Assembly (NCBI GenBank): GCA_030426805.1
Contig: JAUHXU010000001.1
Location: 1,452,861-1,516,860, forward strand
Origin: a bacterium
Lineage (GTDB): Bacteria; Planctomycetota; JAFGQW01
Direction: 5' to 3'
DNA: 64,000 nucleotides
The notes under the pieces are model-generated. The model worked only from the letters and a program-made list of their open reading frames with translations. It ran no database searches and was not told the DNA's origin. Positions 41,561 to 50,828 of this stretch are shown piece after piece. The stretch's first letter is position 1. Each line of letters opens with the position of its first letter. A program made the position numbers and the translations under genes.

Positions 41561-44500
41561 TCAGCGCGCGGCGGGGAAGAGCTTCCCGTCTCGTTCGACG
41601 AGCACGTCGTCGACGAGTGGCGCGACCGCCTGGTCGACGAGCGCGGCCATCTGCGCGCTGGTCGAGCCGAAGCCGAACGCGCGCGCGACGAGCCGGGCGA
41701 GTTCGCTTCGCTCGATGCCGGTGTTGTCGCCGACGACGAGTTCGATCGCAGCGCGGACCTCCGACGGCGGCAGCGCCTCCGGCTTCCGGAGCGACGACGC
41801 CGCACCGCTGCGTTCGCGAACGCGCGGTGGACGGGGCTCCGGCCGGTCGAAGAAGCCGGGACTCGACTCGCGAACGTGCCCCGCGGCGAGCGCGTGGGCG
41901 AGCGCGGCCTCCACGCATTCGCGGATGCGACCACCCGTCCGCTTCTGCCCCCAAAGCGTCGCGACGCGACGCGCGACCTCGTCGCCGTGCACCGGGCCTT
42001 CGATCGCGACGACGCGCGCCGCGACGTCCGCGAGCGCGTCCACGGCCGTCTCGTGGATCGCACGCGGCGCATCGACCGCAAAGTCGGCGATGTCGTAGGG
42101 CACGTAGCGTGCGTCGTCGTCGGTGTCCGCAGCGGCGTCGAGCGCAACCGGTGCCGGTGGCTCGGGCGGGGACGGCGGCGGCGCGGTTGCGGCCGCGTCG
42201 ATCGCAGCGAGCGCGCGCCGGAGCTGCGCGTCGCGGTCCTTGAACCAGTCGGTGCTCCAGATCCGGTGGATCGTCCAGCCGCGACTCTCCAGGATCTGTT
42301 GCCGCAGTCGGTCGCGTTCGCGCGCCGACCGTGCGGAGTGATACGACGCGCCGTCACACTCGATCCCGAGTCGATAGCGCCCCGGCTCGTCCGGGTCCTT
42401 GACGCCCAGGTCGACGTAGAAGCCGGCGAGCCCGATCTGCGATTCGACCGCGTGCCCGTGCTGGGTGAGGGCACGTGCGACCGACGCCTCGAACGGCGAG
42501 TCGAACCCGCCGCTCGCCTCGCCCGCGGCGAACATGCCGACTTCGGCGTAGTTCAGGAACGTGCGGAGCGCCGCCGGTCCCCGGCCGCTGGTCTTCGAGA
42601 GGTCGATCGCACCGTGGCGGATCGAGCTGAACACTTCGCACCGCTTCTTCGCACGCGTGATCAGCACGTTGAGCCGTCGCTCGCCCCCCTCGCGCGACAG
42701 GGGCCCGAAGTTCATCGTGAAGCGGCCGTCGGCATCGGGCCCGTAGCCGACCGAGATGAAGATCACGTCGCGCTCGTCGCCCTGGATGTTCTCGAGGTTC
42801 TTGACGAAGAACGGCTCGGGACCGCCGGACTCGAAGAAGCCGCGCACGTCACGCTCCGCGCGCCAGAGCGCTTCGAGCTCGTCGAGGATCGCGTCGCGCT
42901 GGCGGATCGAGAACGCGCCGATCCCGAGTGAATCGCCCGGATGCGCGCGCGCGTGATCGATCGCGGCCCGCGCGACGCGCGCGGCCTCGGCCCGGTTCGC
43001 GCCCGAGCCGCCGCGATCGAAGACGCCGTCGTCGACGAAGTGAAACTTGAGCCCGAGCGCGTCGGACTCGGCGAACGGACTCGGCACGACGTGCAGCCGG
43101 TCGTCGTAGAACTCGCGGTTCGAGACGGCGATCAGCGACTGGTGCTGGCTGCGGTAGTGCCAGCTCAGCATCTTCTCGCCGAGCCCCTTCGCACTGCACA
43201 ACCCGAGGATGCTCTCGATGTCGGCGACGTCTTGCTCGTCGTCGTCGCCCTCGAGCGTCCGGCCGAAGAAGCTCGTCGGCGGGAGCTGCTTCTCGTCGCC
43301 GACGACGACGATCTGCTTGGCGCGGAGGATCGCGCCGAACGCGTCGACCGGCTCGACCTGACTCGCCTCGTCGATCAAGAGCAGGTCGAACTCGATCGCG
43401 CCGGGCGGCAGGAACTGTGCGACGGACAGCGGGCTCATCATGAACACCGGCTTGACCGCCTGCACGGTGCGGCCGGCGCGCTCGATCAACTTGCGGATCG
43501 GCAGATGGCGGCGCTTCTTCTTGATCTCGGTTCGGATCAGGCCGATTTCGCCGCCGCCGCCACGCGGGATCCCGCGCACGTGCGCGAGCGCGACCTCGGC
43601 GCGCGCGAGTTCGATACGCTTGCGGTCGAGGCGGCAGAACTCGTCGATCAGCGTGTCGTGCGCGTGGCCGGTGAACCGCGCGAGATCGGGGTGGCGTGCG
43701 AGGGCTTCGCGCAGCCACGTCTCGAAGTAGGCGAACTCGAAGCGGGCCACCGCGACCGCGGGCGGGTGCGCGCCGGTGTAGAGTTCGTCGCGCACGACGC
43801 CGACACCGAGCGCATCGAGGCGCGCGAGCGCGTTGCCGATCGGCGCCCACTCGGCGAGGCGCTCGGGCCGCGTACGCCACGCATCGACGCGTTCGGGGAG
43901 CGACGAGAACGGGACCGTTCCCGGCGCATCGCAGTCGAATGCGACCGTGAAATCGAGATGCGTCTGCTCCCCGACGGACGCGACCGAGCGCACGATGTCG
44001 CCCGCGATCCGGCGGATGTCGGCGCAGCGCTCCGCGATCGGCCCGAGGTCGTCGAGCGCCGAGAGTGCGTTCGCGAGGTCGTCGGAGCCGATCGTTTCGT
44101 CGGCCGACTCGAACCACTCGACGATCCGCGCGAGTAGCGCCCAATCGGAGTCGCGGCCTTGCCACATCGAGCCGAAGCAGCCGGCGCCGAGTTCGCCCGC
44201 CTCGTCGACCTCGGCCCCGATGCGACGCGATTCGCTGAGCCGGTCGAGGGCGAGGATGCGATCCTCGGTCGACTTCGGCGGGTTCGTCGCGCGGCGCACG
44301 AACTCGGCGTGCGCGCCGCGGTAGGCGCCGCTCAGGATTCGGAACCACGACGACGCGTGCTTCGCGAGCGTCTCGCGTGTGGGCGTCGGATCCCAGGCGC
44401 CGTCGTCGTCGCCGAAGACGCGCGTCGCGGCCTCGCGACGGCTCGCGAACACGCCGCCGCGCTCGACGAGCGCGCGGATCGCTGCGCGATTCTCGCGCCA

Positions 44501-46234
44501 CCCCGGGTGTGCGAACGCGGCGAGGTCGACCGCGGGTGCGGCGCGCAGTGCCGTCGCGATCGTGTCGAACCGCTGTGCATCGGTCGCATGTGCGGGCGGC
44601 GCCACCGCGAGGGCACGCGCGGTGTCGGGGGCGATCGCGTCGAGTGCCGCGCACTGATCGGCCAGCGTGGCGGTCGACGCAGCGAGTCGCTCGAGGTCGC
44701 TCGGCAACGGCGCATCGACCCGCGAGCCGCGCCACGGGTGCTCGGCGGGCGTGCCGAGTCGCTCGGCGAGATCGCGCACGACGTGCAGCGCGGCGAGGCG
44801 CTCGTCGTAGTCGGCGCGTGTCCACTCGAGTGCACCGGCGAGATCGCCCGACGGGGTCGGTGTCTCCTCGTCCTGCAGACGGACGATCGCACCGAGGATC
44901 TCGTACGGCGTGCGACCGGCGGGATCGAGCGGCGTGTGCAGCGTCGCCGCGTGAACGTTCAGCGTGTCGCGCACGTCGGCGAGTCGGGCGACGTGCCGGT
45001 CGAGGTCGTCGAGCGCGGGCGAACCGAGCGAGAGCGTGCGGTCGAGTGCGTCCAGCACCTGGCGCTTGCTCGCCTTGCGACTGTGCAGTTCGAGGCAGAC
45101 GCCGCCCAACCCGATCTCCTCGAGTCGGCGATGTACCACCTCGAGCGCGGCGAGCTTCTCGGCGACGAACAGCACGCGCCGTCCGTCGGCGACCGCGGCG
45201 GCGATCAGATTGACGATCGTCTGCGACTTGCCGGTACCGGGCGGCCCCTGAATCACGAGGTGACGTGCGGCCTTCACCTCCTCGATCGCCTCGGTCTGCG
45301 AACTGTCCGCGTCCATCACGTGGCGCAGGTCGGCGGCGGGCAACTCGGCGTCGATGCGCGTCGCTTCGGTCCACAGCGGCGGCTCGGCCTCGAACCCGTG
45401 GCCGAGGAGCGTCGACAGCGTCTCCTCGCCCACGTCGGCACCGCCGCGGCGCACGAGGTCGAGGTCCTCGTACATCAGGAACTTCGCGAACGAGAAGAAA
45501 CCGAGCACGATGTCGTCGTCGGTGACGGTCCAGCGCGCGCGGCCGGTGATCGCGTCGCGCACCGCGGCGAAGTAGGCGGTCGGGTCGAGTTCGTCGTCGG
45601 GGAGATCGGGGAGTGTCACGCCGAAGTCGGCGGCGAGGCGCGCCTTGAGCGACAAGTTCGTCGTCAGATCGTCGTCGCGCGCGACGAGCGAGATGCGGCC
45701 GCCCACGGTCGAACGCACGAGTTCGCACGGCACGAGGAGCAGCGGCGCGTGGCGCGCGACGTCGGACGACTCGTCCTCGAACCACTGCACGAAACCGAGC
45801 GCGAGGTAGAGGATGTTGACGCCCTGCTCCTCCTCCATCGTGCGCGCGTCGTAGAACATGCCGAGCAGGCGCTTGTCGAGGGCGGCGTCGGCGAGGGCGG
45901 TCTGGAGGTTGCGGTCGACGTGCCGCGGGGCCGGCGTGTCGTCGGCGTCGGGCTCCGCCTCCGACGGCTCGGACGCCCCGGACGCCTCGACAGGCGGGGG
46001 CAGCTCGACCGGCGCCTCATCGTCCGGCGCTGCCTCCGGCTTCGGCAGGAACGCCATCTTGCGACGCTCGTCGACGAGGATCCGGTAGACCTCGGCCGAT
46101 CGCTCGTCCACGACCTCGACCGACTTCGAACGCGCGCGATGCCGCGGCGTGTTCAGCAGTCGGTTGCGCGCCGTCAGATCGAGCAGCGCCTTGCGCTCGA
46201 CGTCGAGCTTCGTCGCGAGAATGGACCGATCCAA
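41561..46234 (-). CDS. Giant DUF4011-helicase-Vsr/DUF3320-type protein, possible antiphage defence
   Basis: A 1557-aa multidomain protein. The N-terminus is DUF4011-like (LLDLTARNRLLNTP). An SF1-type helicase is split by a large insert: Walker A IQGPPGTGKSQT (about 332), then after ~550 residues Walker B LLLIDEASQVEP, GDEKQLPPTS, SWHYRSQHQSLI and the motif V/VI region RRLNVLITRAKKR. A Vsr-like nuclease domain follows (GIECDGASYHSARSARERD and RGWTIHRIWSTDWF), then a Pro/Ala linker, a DUF3320-like segment (DIADFAVDAP onward) and a final ~60-residue domain. Proteins with this order occur in defence islands, and a DUF4011-helicase-Vsr protein has been described as antiphage; the role here is inferred. 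The start is TTG (46234) with GGGAGG seven bases upstream. Confidence 0.85.
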   Translation of the reverse strand: MDRSILATKLDVERKALLDLTARNRLLNTPRHRARSKSVEVVDERSAEVYRILVDERRKMAFLPKPEAAPDDEAPVELPPPVEASGASEPSEAEPDADDTPAPRHVDRNLQTALADAALDKRLLGMFYDARTMEEEQGVNILYLALGFVQWFEDESSDVARHAPLLLVPCELVRSTVGGRISLVARDDDLTTNLSLKARLAADFGVTLPDLPDDELDPTAYFAAVRDAITGRARWTVTDDDIVLGFFSFAKFLMYEDLDLVRRGGADVGEETLSTLLGHGFEAEPPLWTEATRIDAELPAADLRHVMDADSSQTEAIEEVKAARHLVIQGPPGTGKSQTIVNLIAAAVADGRRVLFVAEKLAALEVVHRRLEEIGLGGVCLELHSRKASKRQVLDALDRTLSLGSPALDDLDRHVARLADVRDTLNVHAATLHTPLDPAGRTPYEILGAIVRLQDEETPTPSGDLAGALEWTRADYDERLAALHVVRDLAERLGTPAEHPWRGSRVDAPLPSDLERLAASTATLADQCAALDAIAPDTARALAVAPPAHATDAQRFDTIATALRAAPAVDLAAFAHPGWRENRAAIRALVERGGVFASRREAATRVFGDDDGAWDPTPTRETLAKHASSWFRILSGAYRGAHAEFVRRATNPPKSTEDRILALDRLSESRRIGAEVDEAGELGAGCFGSMWQGRDSDWALLARIVEWFESADETIGSDDLANALSALDDLGPIAERCADIRRIAGDIVRSVASVGEQTHLDFTVAFDCDAPGTVPFSSLPERVDAWRTRPERLAEWAPIGNALARLDALGVGVVRDELYTGAHPPAVAVARFEFAYFETWLREALARHPDLARFTGHAHDTLIDEFCRLDRKRIELARAEVALAHVRGIPRGGGGEIGLIRTEIKKKRRHLPIRKLIERAGRTVQAVKPVFMMSPLSVAQFLPPGAIEFDLLLIDEASQVEPVDAFGAILRAKQIVVVGDEKQLPPTSFFGRTLEGDDDEQDVADIESILGLCSAKGLGEKMLSWHYRSQHQSLIAVSNREFYDDRLHVVPSPFAESDALGLKFHFVDDGVFDRGGSGANRAEAARVARAAIDHARAHPGDSLGIGAFSIRQRDAILDELEALWRAERDVRGFFESGGPEPFFVKNLENIQGDERDVIFISVGYGPDADGRFTMNFGPLSREGGERRLNVLITRAKKRCEVFSSIRHGAIDLSKTSGRGPAALRTFLNYAEVGMFAAGEASGGFDSPFEASVARALTQHGHAVESQIGLAGFYVDLGVKDPDEPGRYRLGIECDGASYHSARSARERDRLRQQILESRGWTIHRIWSTDWFKDRDAQLRRALAAIDAAATAPPPSPPEPPAPVALDAAADTDDDARYVPYDIADFAVDAPRAIHETAVDALADVAARVVAIEGPVHGDEVARRVATLWGQKRTGGRIRECVEAALAHALAAGHVRESSPGFFDRPEPRPPRVRERSGAASSLRKPEALPPSEVRAAIELVVGDNTGIERSELARLVARAFGFGSTSAQMAALVDQAVAPLVDDVLVERDGKLFPAAR

Positions 46235-46411
46235 CGCTTCGCCTCCCGTCGAATGATAGATCGGAATCCCGCGACGAACACCCGAGCCCGGCCCGCGCCG
46301 GACGATTGCCTACGGCGGGATCGTCAGCGGCCCGGGCACTGCGGTAGTGCGCGGTCCCGATCGCGGGTATCCTCGGCGTGGGGAACAAGCACTACGAGTC
46401 TGGAGGTCCTC

Positions 46412-47710
46412 ATGGCAAGAGATCGATTCGCGCTCGGATTCCTACTGAGCGCGCTCGTCGCGAGTGGCGTAGCGAGCCTCGCTGGCGCGCAGGGAGACGT
46501 ATTCATCAGCTCCCAGGGCACGATCGCGTCGCCGACGATCTACCGCTTCACCGAGGACGGACAGTCGGTCCGTACGCTCTACGTTCCGGCGCCCGGCTGG
46601 GCCGCCCACTGGTTCAAGCCGGACCTCAACAACCGGGGCTTCATCTGCGCGGGGAGTTCGATCAACGGTGACGGCGTCGTGTTCGAGATGGACCGCAACG
46701 GCGTGATCACGTCGGTGGTCTACCTGCCCGGCACGATGCCCAACGCGGTGTGGCCGTCGAGTGACGGCGACTGGCTCGTGGAAACCGCCGGCGCTTCGCA
46801 TCGGCTGACGCCGGGCGGACTCGTTCCGATCGCGCAGTTCGGCAACTCCTTCGGTTACGCCCGCGGCCGAGACGAGGAAACCGGCGAATGGATCATGAAA
46901 GCGCGGATCGGGCAGACGCACGCGATGTATCGCGTCGATCCGTTCACGGGCGCGGTCTCGACGTTCTGGAGTCGGCCCGGCTACCAGGTCTGGGAGAGCG
47001 GCTCGACTGAGTACCCGTACGATGCCGCGACCGGCGGTTTCCTCGAAGTCGAAAACCAAACGGCGTCGCCGTATCTCGGGATTCGCACGCAGGGCAGCGC
47101 CATGACGTCGCTGTGGAGCGCGGGCGCAATCACCGGGAGCTTCGACCTCGTCGCGCGGGCACGCGGTGGACGGCGTGCCGCATATCACGTAGTCGCTCGA
47201 CTCGTCTCGACGATTCCCAACCTGGTGCTCACCGCGCGCATCGCCGCCGACGGCACGGAACTCGGGCGCAACACGCTGCCGTCGTTCGTGGTCTCGAGCG
47301 TGTCACAGGTCGCGGTCGAGGGTTCTCGCCACCTGTCGTGGCACATGGTGACCCCGCCGAACGGGCGACGCATGCTGATCAGCGCACCGAGCCGACCGGG
47401 CGCCGCATACACGGCCGCGTTCAGTCTGACCGGCGTTCGCCCCGGCATCCCGATCGGGAGCCGAACCGTTCCGCTCGTGCCGGACACCCTGACCGCACTC
47501 TGCCTCGCCGGCGGAATCCCCGGCGTGATCCAGAACACCGTCGGTGTTCTCGACGCCAACGGCGAGGCGAACGTGACCTTCGACACGAACGCGTTCGGGC
47601 CCGCGCTCGCGGGTATCCGCGCCTGGGGCGGCGCAGTCGTGTTCGATCCGCAGTCACCGAACGGCGTTTCGCACGTCCTCGGCCCGCTGCTGCTTCGCAT
47701 CACGCAGTAG
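46412..47710 (+). CDS. Secreted beta-propeller-like protein of unknown function
   Basis: A 432-aa exported protein with signal peptide FALGFLLSALVASGVASLAGAQ (cleavage near residue 27). The body (about 30-330) has short repeated beta units suggestive of a propeller (TIYRFTEDGQSVRTLY, GVVFEMDRNGVITSVVYLPG, MYRVDPFTGAVSTFW). The last ~110 residues resemble the C-terminal module common to this organism's exported proteins (APSRPGAAYTAAF, then VLDANGEANVTFDTNA), but lack the terminal Cys-Pro. TGGAGGTCCTC gives a good ribosome-binding site for the ATG at 46412. It is a single gene, divergent from the giant helicase and convergent with the DUF4139 gene across a palindromic repeat. Binding to a surface polymer is a guess. 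Confidence 0.68.
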   Translation: MARDRFALGFLLSALVASGVASLAGAQGDVFISSQGTIASPTIYRFTEDGQSVRTLYVPAPGWAAHWFKPDLNNRGFICAGSSINGDGVVFEMDRNGVITSVVYLPGTMPNAVWPSSDGDWLVETAGASHRLTPGGLVPIAQFGNSFGYARGRDEETGEWIMKARIGQTHAMYRVDPFTGAVSTFWSRPGYQVWESGSTEYPYDAATGGFLEVENQTASPYLGIRTQGSAMTSLWSAGAITGSFDLVARARGGRRAAYHVVARLVSTIPNLVLTARIAADGTELGRNTLPSFVVSSVSQVAVEGSRHLSWHMVTPPNGRRMLISAPSRPGAAYTAAFSLTGVRPGIPIGSRTVPLVPDTLTALCLAGGIPGVIQNTVGVLDANGEANVTFDTNAFGPALAGIRAWGGAVVFDPQSPNGVSHVLGPLLLRITQ

Positions 47711-47731
47711 CCGATCGTTCACCCGCGAATC

Positions 47732-47820
47732 TGTCCCTCAACGCTGACAAATCCGCGTTTGAAGCGCTTCAAACCGGGATATGGCAGCGTTGAGGGACAA
47801 ATCTCGGTTTGAAGCACTTC
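47732..47820. repeat. BIME-like composite palindrome in a convergent intergenic region
   Basis: Outer arms TGTCCCTCAACGCTG (47732-47746) and CAGCGTTGAGGGACA (47785-47799) are perfect 15-bp complements. Inside lies the 18-bp palindrome GTTTGAAGCGCTTCAAAC (47757-47774). A ~24-bp unit starting GACAAATC and containing GTTTGAAGC-CTTC occurs twice as a direct repeat (about 47746-47770 and 47796-47820). It fills the 112 bp between two convergent stops, so it may also act as a bidirectional transcription barrier. It begins with CTGTCCC, a word shared with REP family 1. Confidence 0.75.
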
Positions 47821-47822
47821 CG

Positions 47823-49112
47823 TCAGTTCGTCACGCGCAGCGTATAGCGCACGGTCGCGCGCCCCTCGGCAGGCACGTCCACCGCGAACGCGATCGTATT
47901 CGCATCGCGGCGCTCGTGCGCCATCGACGCGTTGACCACCTCCCAGTGCCCCCACGCGTCTTCGAGCACGTCGACCGTCACCGGCTCGTCCTTCGCATTG
48001 CGCAGTTCGATCTCGACGTCGGTCTCGTGGACTCGCTCGGAAACGCGGCGGTGGGCGCGCTGGATTCGCTCGCCGACGACGTCGAACGCGTTGCCGACCT
48101 CGAGGCGCACGGTCTCGTTCTTCGCCGTGTGGCCGATGCGGTCCTCGCCGATGAACTGGAGTTGCCCGCGCGCATCGCGTTTGTAGGTTCGCATCGTCCC
48201 GGCGGGAAGCGGGATCCCGAGACCCCGATCGGCGCGATTCTCGATCGCGAGAATCACCGCGACCTTCGTCGCCGCTCGTTGGCCGCGGTACGTGAGCGTC
48301 TTCTCGACCGGTGCGCTCGCCGACGGGAACAGCGCGACCTGCTTCGTCTCCCGGTCGCGCAACGTGGTGCGATGCCCGAGCGTGTAGAGGTGATACTCGA
48401 ACAGCGACTCCTCGACGAAGCCCTCGGCCCCGTGTGCGTCGGCGAGCATCGCCCGGCCGACCGCCTTCGGCCGCGGCGGCGTCACGCGCCGAACGTCGCC
48501 GGCGACGAGCTGAAGCTGCGCGTTCTCGAACGTCGCTCCGCACCGATTGTCGAGCGACACCCACGCGGACAGCGACAGTTCGCGCTCGTCGGCGTCGACG
48601 ACGGCAACGTACTCGGCGTGCCACGACATTCCGGCCGTCATGTAGGACAGCGCGGCCGGCCGAGGACCGGCTTCGTCCGCGTGCAGGCTCCACACGAGCG
48701 TCGGGCGGACACGCAGTCCCTCCGGCAGTCGTGCGAGTCGCAGGTCTACGATCTGTGCGCGTTGCACGACGTGCACCGCGCCATCGTCCAGCTCGAGCAC
48801 GAACGCGCCGGCGTCGAACGACAGGAGTCGACCGTGCTTCGCGTCGCCGTTGCGGAGCACCACATCGATCGCCTCGCCGACGTAGCGCGACACGATCCGG
48901 TCGGAGTCCGCGAGGTCGTATTGGAAGTTCTGCTCCTCGACACGCAACCCCTCGCCCGACAGGTGCACCGTCGTCGGGTCGATGCGCGCCGGCACGTCGA
49001 CGATCTCGACGGTGGACGTGCCCGCCGCGACGTCGACTCGCCTCGTGTCCCGGACGACGCCGAGGTCGCTGTTGTACACCGTGACGCGCAAGTCGCGCGA
49101 TGGCTCATCCAT
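47823..49112 (-). CDS. DUF4139-domain protein
   Basis: A 429-aa beta-rich protein. Its start (RVTVYNSDLGVVRDTRRVDVAAGTSTVEIVDVP, reported in part) is the conserved N-terminal strand pair of the DUF4139 family. The domain signature LSYMTAGMSWHAEYVAVV is at about 180, followed by SAWVSLDNRCGATFENAQLQLVAGDV. No signal peptide or lipobox is visible in the chosen form, so its location is unclear; in other phyla relatives are often exported. ATG 49112 has GGAGAG seven bases upstream; a longer form from 49184 is less likely. The stop ends next to the composite palindrome. No enzymatic function is established for the family. Confidence 0.82.
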   Translation of the reverse strand: MDEPSRDLRVTVYNSDLGVVRDTRRVDVAAGTSTVEIVDVPARIDPTTVHLSGEGLRVEEQNFQYDLADSDRIVSRYVGEAIDVVLRNGDAKHGRLLSFDAGAFVLELDDGAVHVVQRAQIVDLRLARLPEGLRVRPTLVWSLHADEAGPRPAALSYMTAGMSWHAEYVAVVDADERELSLSAWVSLDNRCGATFENAQLQLVAGDVRRVTPPRPKAVGRAMLADAHGAEGFVEESLFEYHLYTLGHRTTLRDRETKQVALFPSASAPVEKTLTYRGQRAATKVAVILAIENRADRGLGIPLPAGTMRTYKRDARGQLQFIGEDRIGHTAKNETVRLEVGNAFDVVGERIQRAHRRVSERVHETDVEIELRNAKDEPVTVDVLEDAWGHWEVVNASMAHERRDANTIAFAVDVPAEGRATVRYTLRVTN

Positions 49113-49215
49113 GTTCTCTCCGCTGTCTGGTCTCTCCGCTGTCTTCCCGCCGTACGCAAGCACGGCGCTCGTGGCACGCGCCACCGAGCGCCGCGCTCGT
49201 CTCGCGCAGTCGTGC

Positions 49216-49644
49216 TTAGCCGATCATCTTCGTCGCGAGTTCCTGCCACTTGCTCACGTCGATGCCGGCACCCTTCAGGCTGTCGACGACCGCGCCGAGC
49301 TTGCCCTGCAGGCCCTTCACCAGACCGGCCGCGGAGCTGATCTTGCTCTTGATCGAGTCGATCTCGTCGATCGACATCGTCTTGCCGAGCTTGTCCTTCC
49401 ACGCGTCGATCGAGCCGAGGTTCTTCTCGACGGCGCTGGAGAGCGCGTCGCCCGCAGCCTTCTTCTGCTCGGTCGAGAAGTCGGACAGCATCGACGTGAA
49501 GTCGTCGAGGTTCGTGTCCGGGCTGATGATCTTCGCGAGGCTCGACGGCTCGAGCGCGGGCAACTCGGTGCTCGAACCACAGGCGACGAACCACGTGGCG
49601 ACGAGCGCCAACACACACGACAAGGCAACGTTGCGACGGGTCAT
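49216..49644 (-). CDS. Small predicted lipoprotein, helical
   Basis: A 142-aa protein with a lipoprotein-type signal. A basic start (MTRRNVALSC) is followed by the hydrophobic run VLALVATWFVAC, whose last four residues form a lipobox-like FVAC, then GSSTELPALEPSS. The mature part is almost wholly amphipathic helix, with repeated Lys, Asp and Ser-rich heptad-like stretches (FSTEQKKAAGDALSSAVEKNL, reported in part; SIDEIDSIKSKISSAAGLV). It is probably membrane-tethered in the periplasmic or paryphoplasmic space. AGAAGGA lies six bases before the ATG at 49644, so the longer frame is rejected. It is followed by the DUF4139 gene in the same direction after 103 bp. No family is recognised. Confidence 0.7.
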   Translation of the reverse strand: MTRRNVALSCVLALVATWFVACGSSTELPALEPSSLAKIISPDTNLDDFTSMLSDFSTEQKKAAGDALSSAVEKNLGSIDAWKDKLGKTMSIDEIDSIKSKISSAAGLVKGLQGKLGAVVDSLKGAGIDVSKWQELATKMIG

Positions 49645-50027
49645 GACAGTCCTTCTCCAAGCAACTTCCGACGGATCACGCGGAGCCACCTATCGAACCG
49701 ACTCCGCACACAAGGCTCCGACACACCGCGCCCCCTTTCAAGCACCCCCGCGCGTCCTGCCGCCCGCCCATCAGCCCACGGCTGATACGCTGATCGACAA
49801 GCTACGGCGCATCGCGGCGCTGTCTGCGGGAACGCCGAAAGGTCGACCCGCGCGCGCTCCCACCCGGCCGCAATCCGTAAGCCCGAAATGTCGCCGAACG
49901 CGACGGAATCGTGCCAGGGATGCGTCCGTAAGCGCCAAACGTCGCGTTTCGACCGAGAACCGCGACGAAACTCGCTTACGGATCGAAATCCCCGCGACCG
50001 ATCCGCATCACCCACGACCAACGGTGC
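49645..50027. other. 383-bp stretch without a gene
   Basis: The left part (49645-49870) is the leader region of the lipoprotein gene. It holds one small hairpin (ATCAGCC, 3-nt loop, GGCTGAT, 49770-49786) and no convincing promoter hexamers. The right part contains REP copy A of family 2 (49871-49993), followed by 34 bp up to the RAYT start codon. No ORF with a plausible ribosome-binding site was seen. Confidence 0.6.
49871..49993 (+). repeat. REP-like element, copy A of family 2 (5' of the second RAYT)
   Basis: A 123-bp element repeated directly at 50819-50941 with a single visible substitution. The right half is a strong double-stem hairpin: outer CCGTAAGCG (49926-49934) with CGCTTACGG (49973-49981), inner CGTCGCG (49940-49946) with CGCGACG (49961-49967). 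The left half begins with the same CCGTAAGC word and holds a degenerate version with inner stem GTCGC/GCGAC. It therefore has the same two-hairpin plan as family 1 but no shared sequence. Confidence 0.88.
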
Positions 50028-50828
50028 ATGAAGACACCCTGGGTCCACGTCTACTTCCGCACGAACGGCGCGCACGACTTGTTGACCGATGTGCACGCGC
50101 GCTGGCTGTGGACCGCATTCGAACGCGCCTTCCCCGACGCCTTGATCGCAATGCTGATGCCGAACCACGCCCACCTGATCGTGCGCCGCTCGAAGAACGT
50201 TCGCCTGCGTTTCGGCGCGATCCTGGGACGCTTCTCGCTCCGCTTCCGCGATGGCCTCCCCGGATGGCAGCGCATCCCCGAGCCGGATCGCATCGCCAAC
50301 ACTCGAATCTTGCGGCGGCTCTACCGCTACGTCGCGCTCAACCCGTGCCGCGCGGACCTCGCCGCCGACCCGCTCGAATGGCGCTGGTCGACCTATCGCG
50401 ACGTGTTCGGCGCGACCGCCGGCCCGTGGACCGAGACCGGGCGCGTCGCCGCCGCACTCGACCACCCCATCGACGGATTCGAACCCTCTCTCCACCACTA
50501 CGTCTCGTCGGACACCGAGTGCAAGGTCGGCGGGACCCCACCGCCGGTGCTGCCCGCCACCGGCGACAACGCACCCTCTCTCGACACGCTCTACGCCGCG
50601 GCGGCGGCCGCCCTGCGCGAACCCGTGCACGCGGCCGCTACAAACCGTCAACTCCGCGTCCTGTTCATCCAGGCCGCGCGAGCCACACCCCACCGGACCC
50701 ATGCCATCGCCGAGTTGGCCGGCTGCTCGGTGCGCACCGTGCAACGCAACCGACAAGTCGAACGCGACGAGCAAGCGCTCGAAGCCGTGCGCCGCTGCGT
50801 CGCGGAGGGCCGCTTTCGCAATCCGTAG
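50028..50828 (+). CDS. REP-associated tyrosine transposase (RAYT) with C-terminal HTH, second copy
   Basis: A 266-aa paralogue of the RAYT at 911-1720, aligned along its whole length (WLWTAFERAFPDALIAMLMPNHAHLIV, reported in part). The HUH motif is HAH at 47-49, and the catalytic tyrosine is in YRYVALNPCRAD (about 99-101), which keeps the family's NP where the first copy has NG. A CxVGGTPxP segment and the C-terminal HTH IAELAGCSVRTVQRNR (about 225-240) are also shared. The gene is framed by two direct 123-bp REP elements, one 34 bp upstream and one containing its stop codon. Family membership is strong. Recognition of these repeats is inferred from the arrangement. Confidence 0.92.
   Translation: MKTPWVHVYFRTNGAHDLLTDVHARWLWTAFERAFPDALIAMLMPNHAHLIVRRSKNVRLRFGAILGRFSLRFRDGLPGWQRIPEPDRIANTRILRRLYRYVALNPCRADLAADPLEWRWSTYRDVFGATAGPWTETGRVAAALDHPIDGFEPSLHHYVSSDTECKVGGTPPPVLPATGDNAPSLDTLYAAAAAALREPVHAAATNRQLRVLFIQAARATPHRTHAIAELAGCSVRTVQRNRQVERDEQALEAVRRCVAEGRFRNP

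Noticed and set aside
44159..47710. Reading of the 46412 gene as the end of an 1183-codon protein
   Set aside because: The upstream part is antisense to the helicase gene. A clear ribosome-binding site and signal peptide set the start at 46412.
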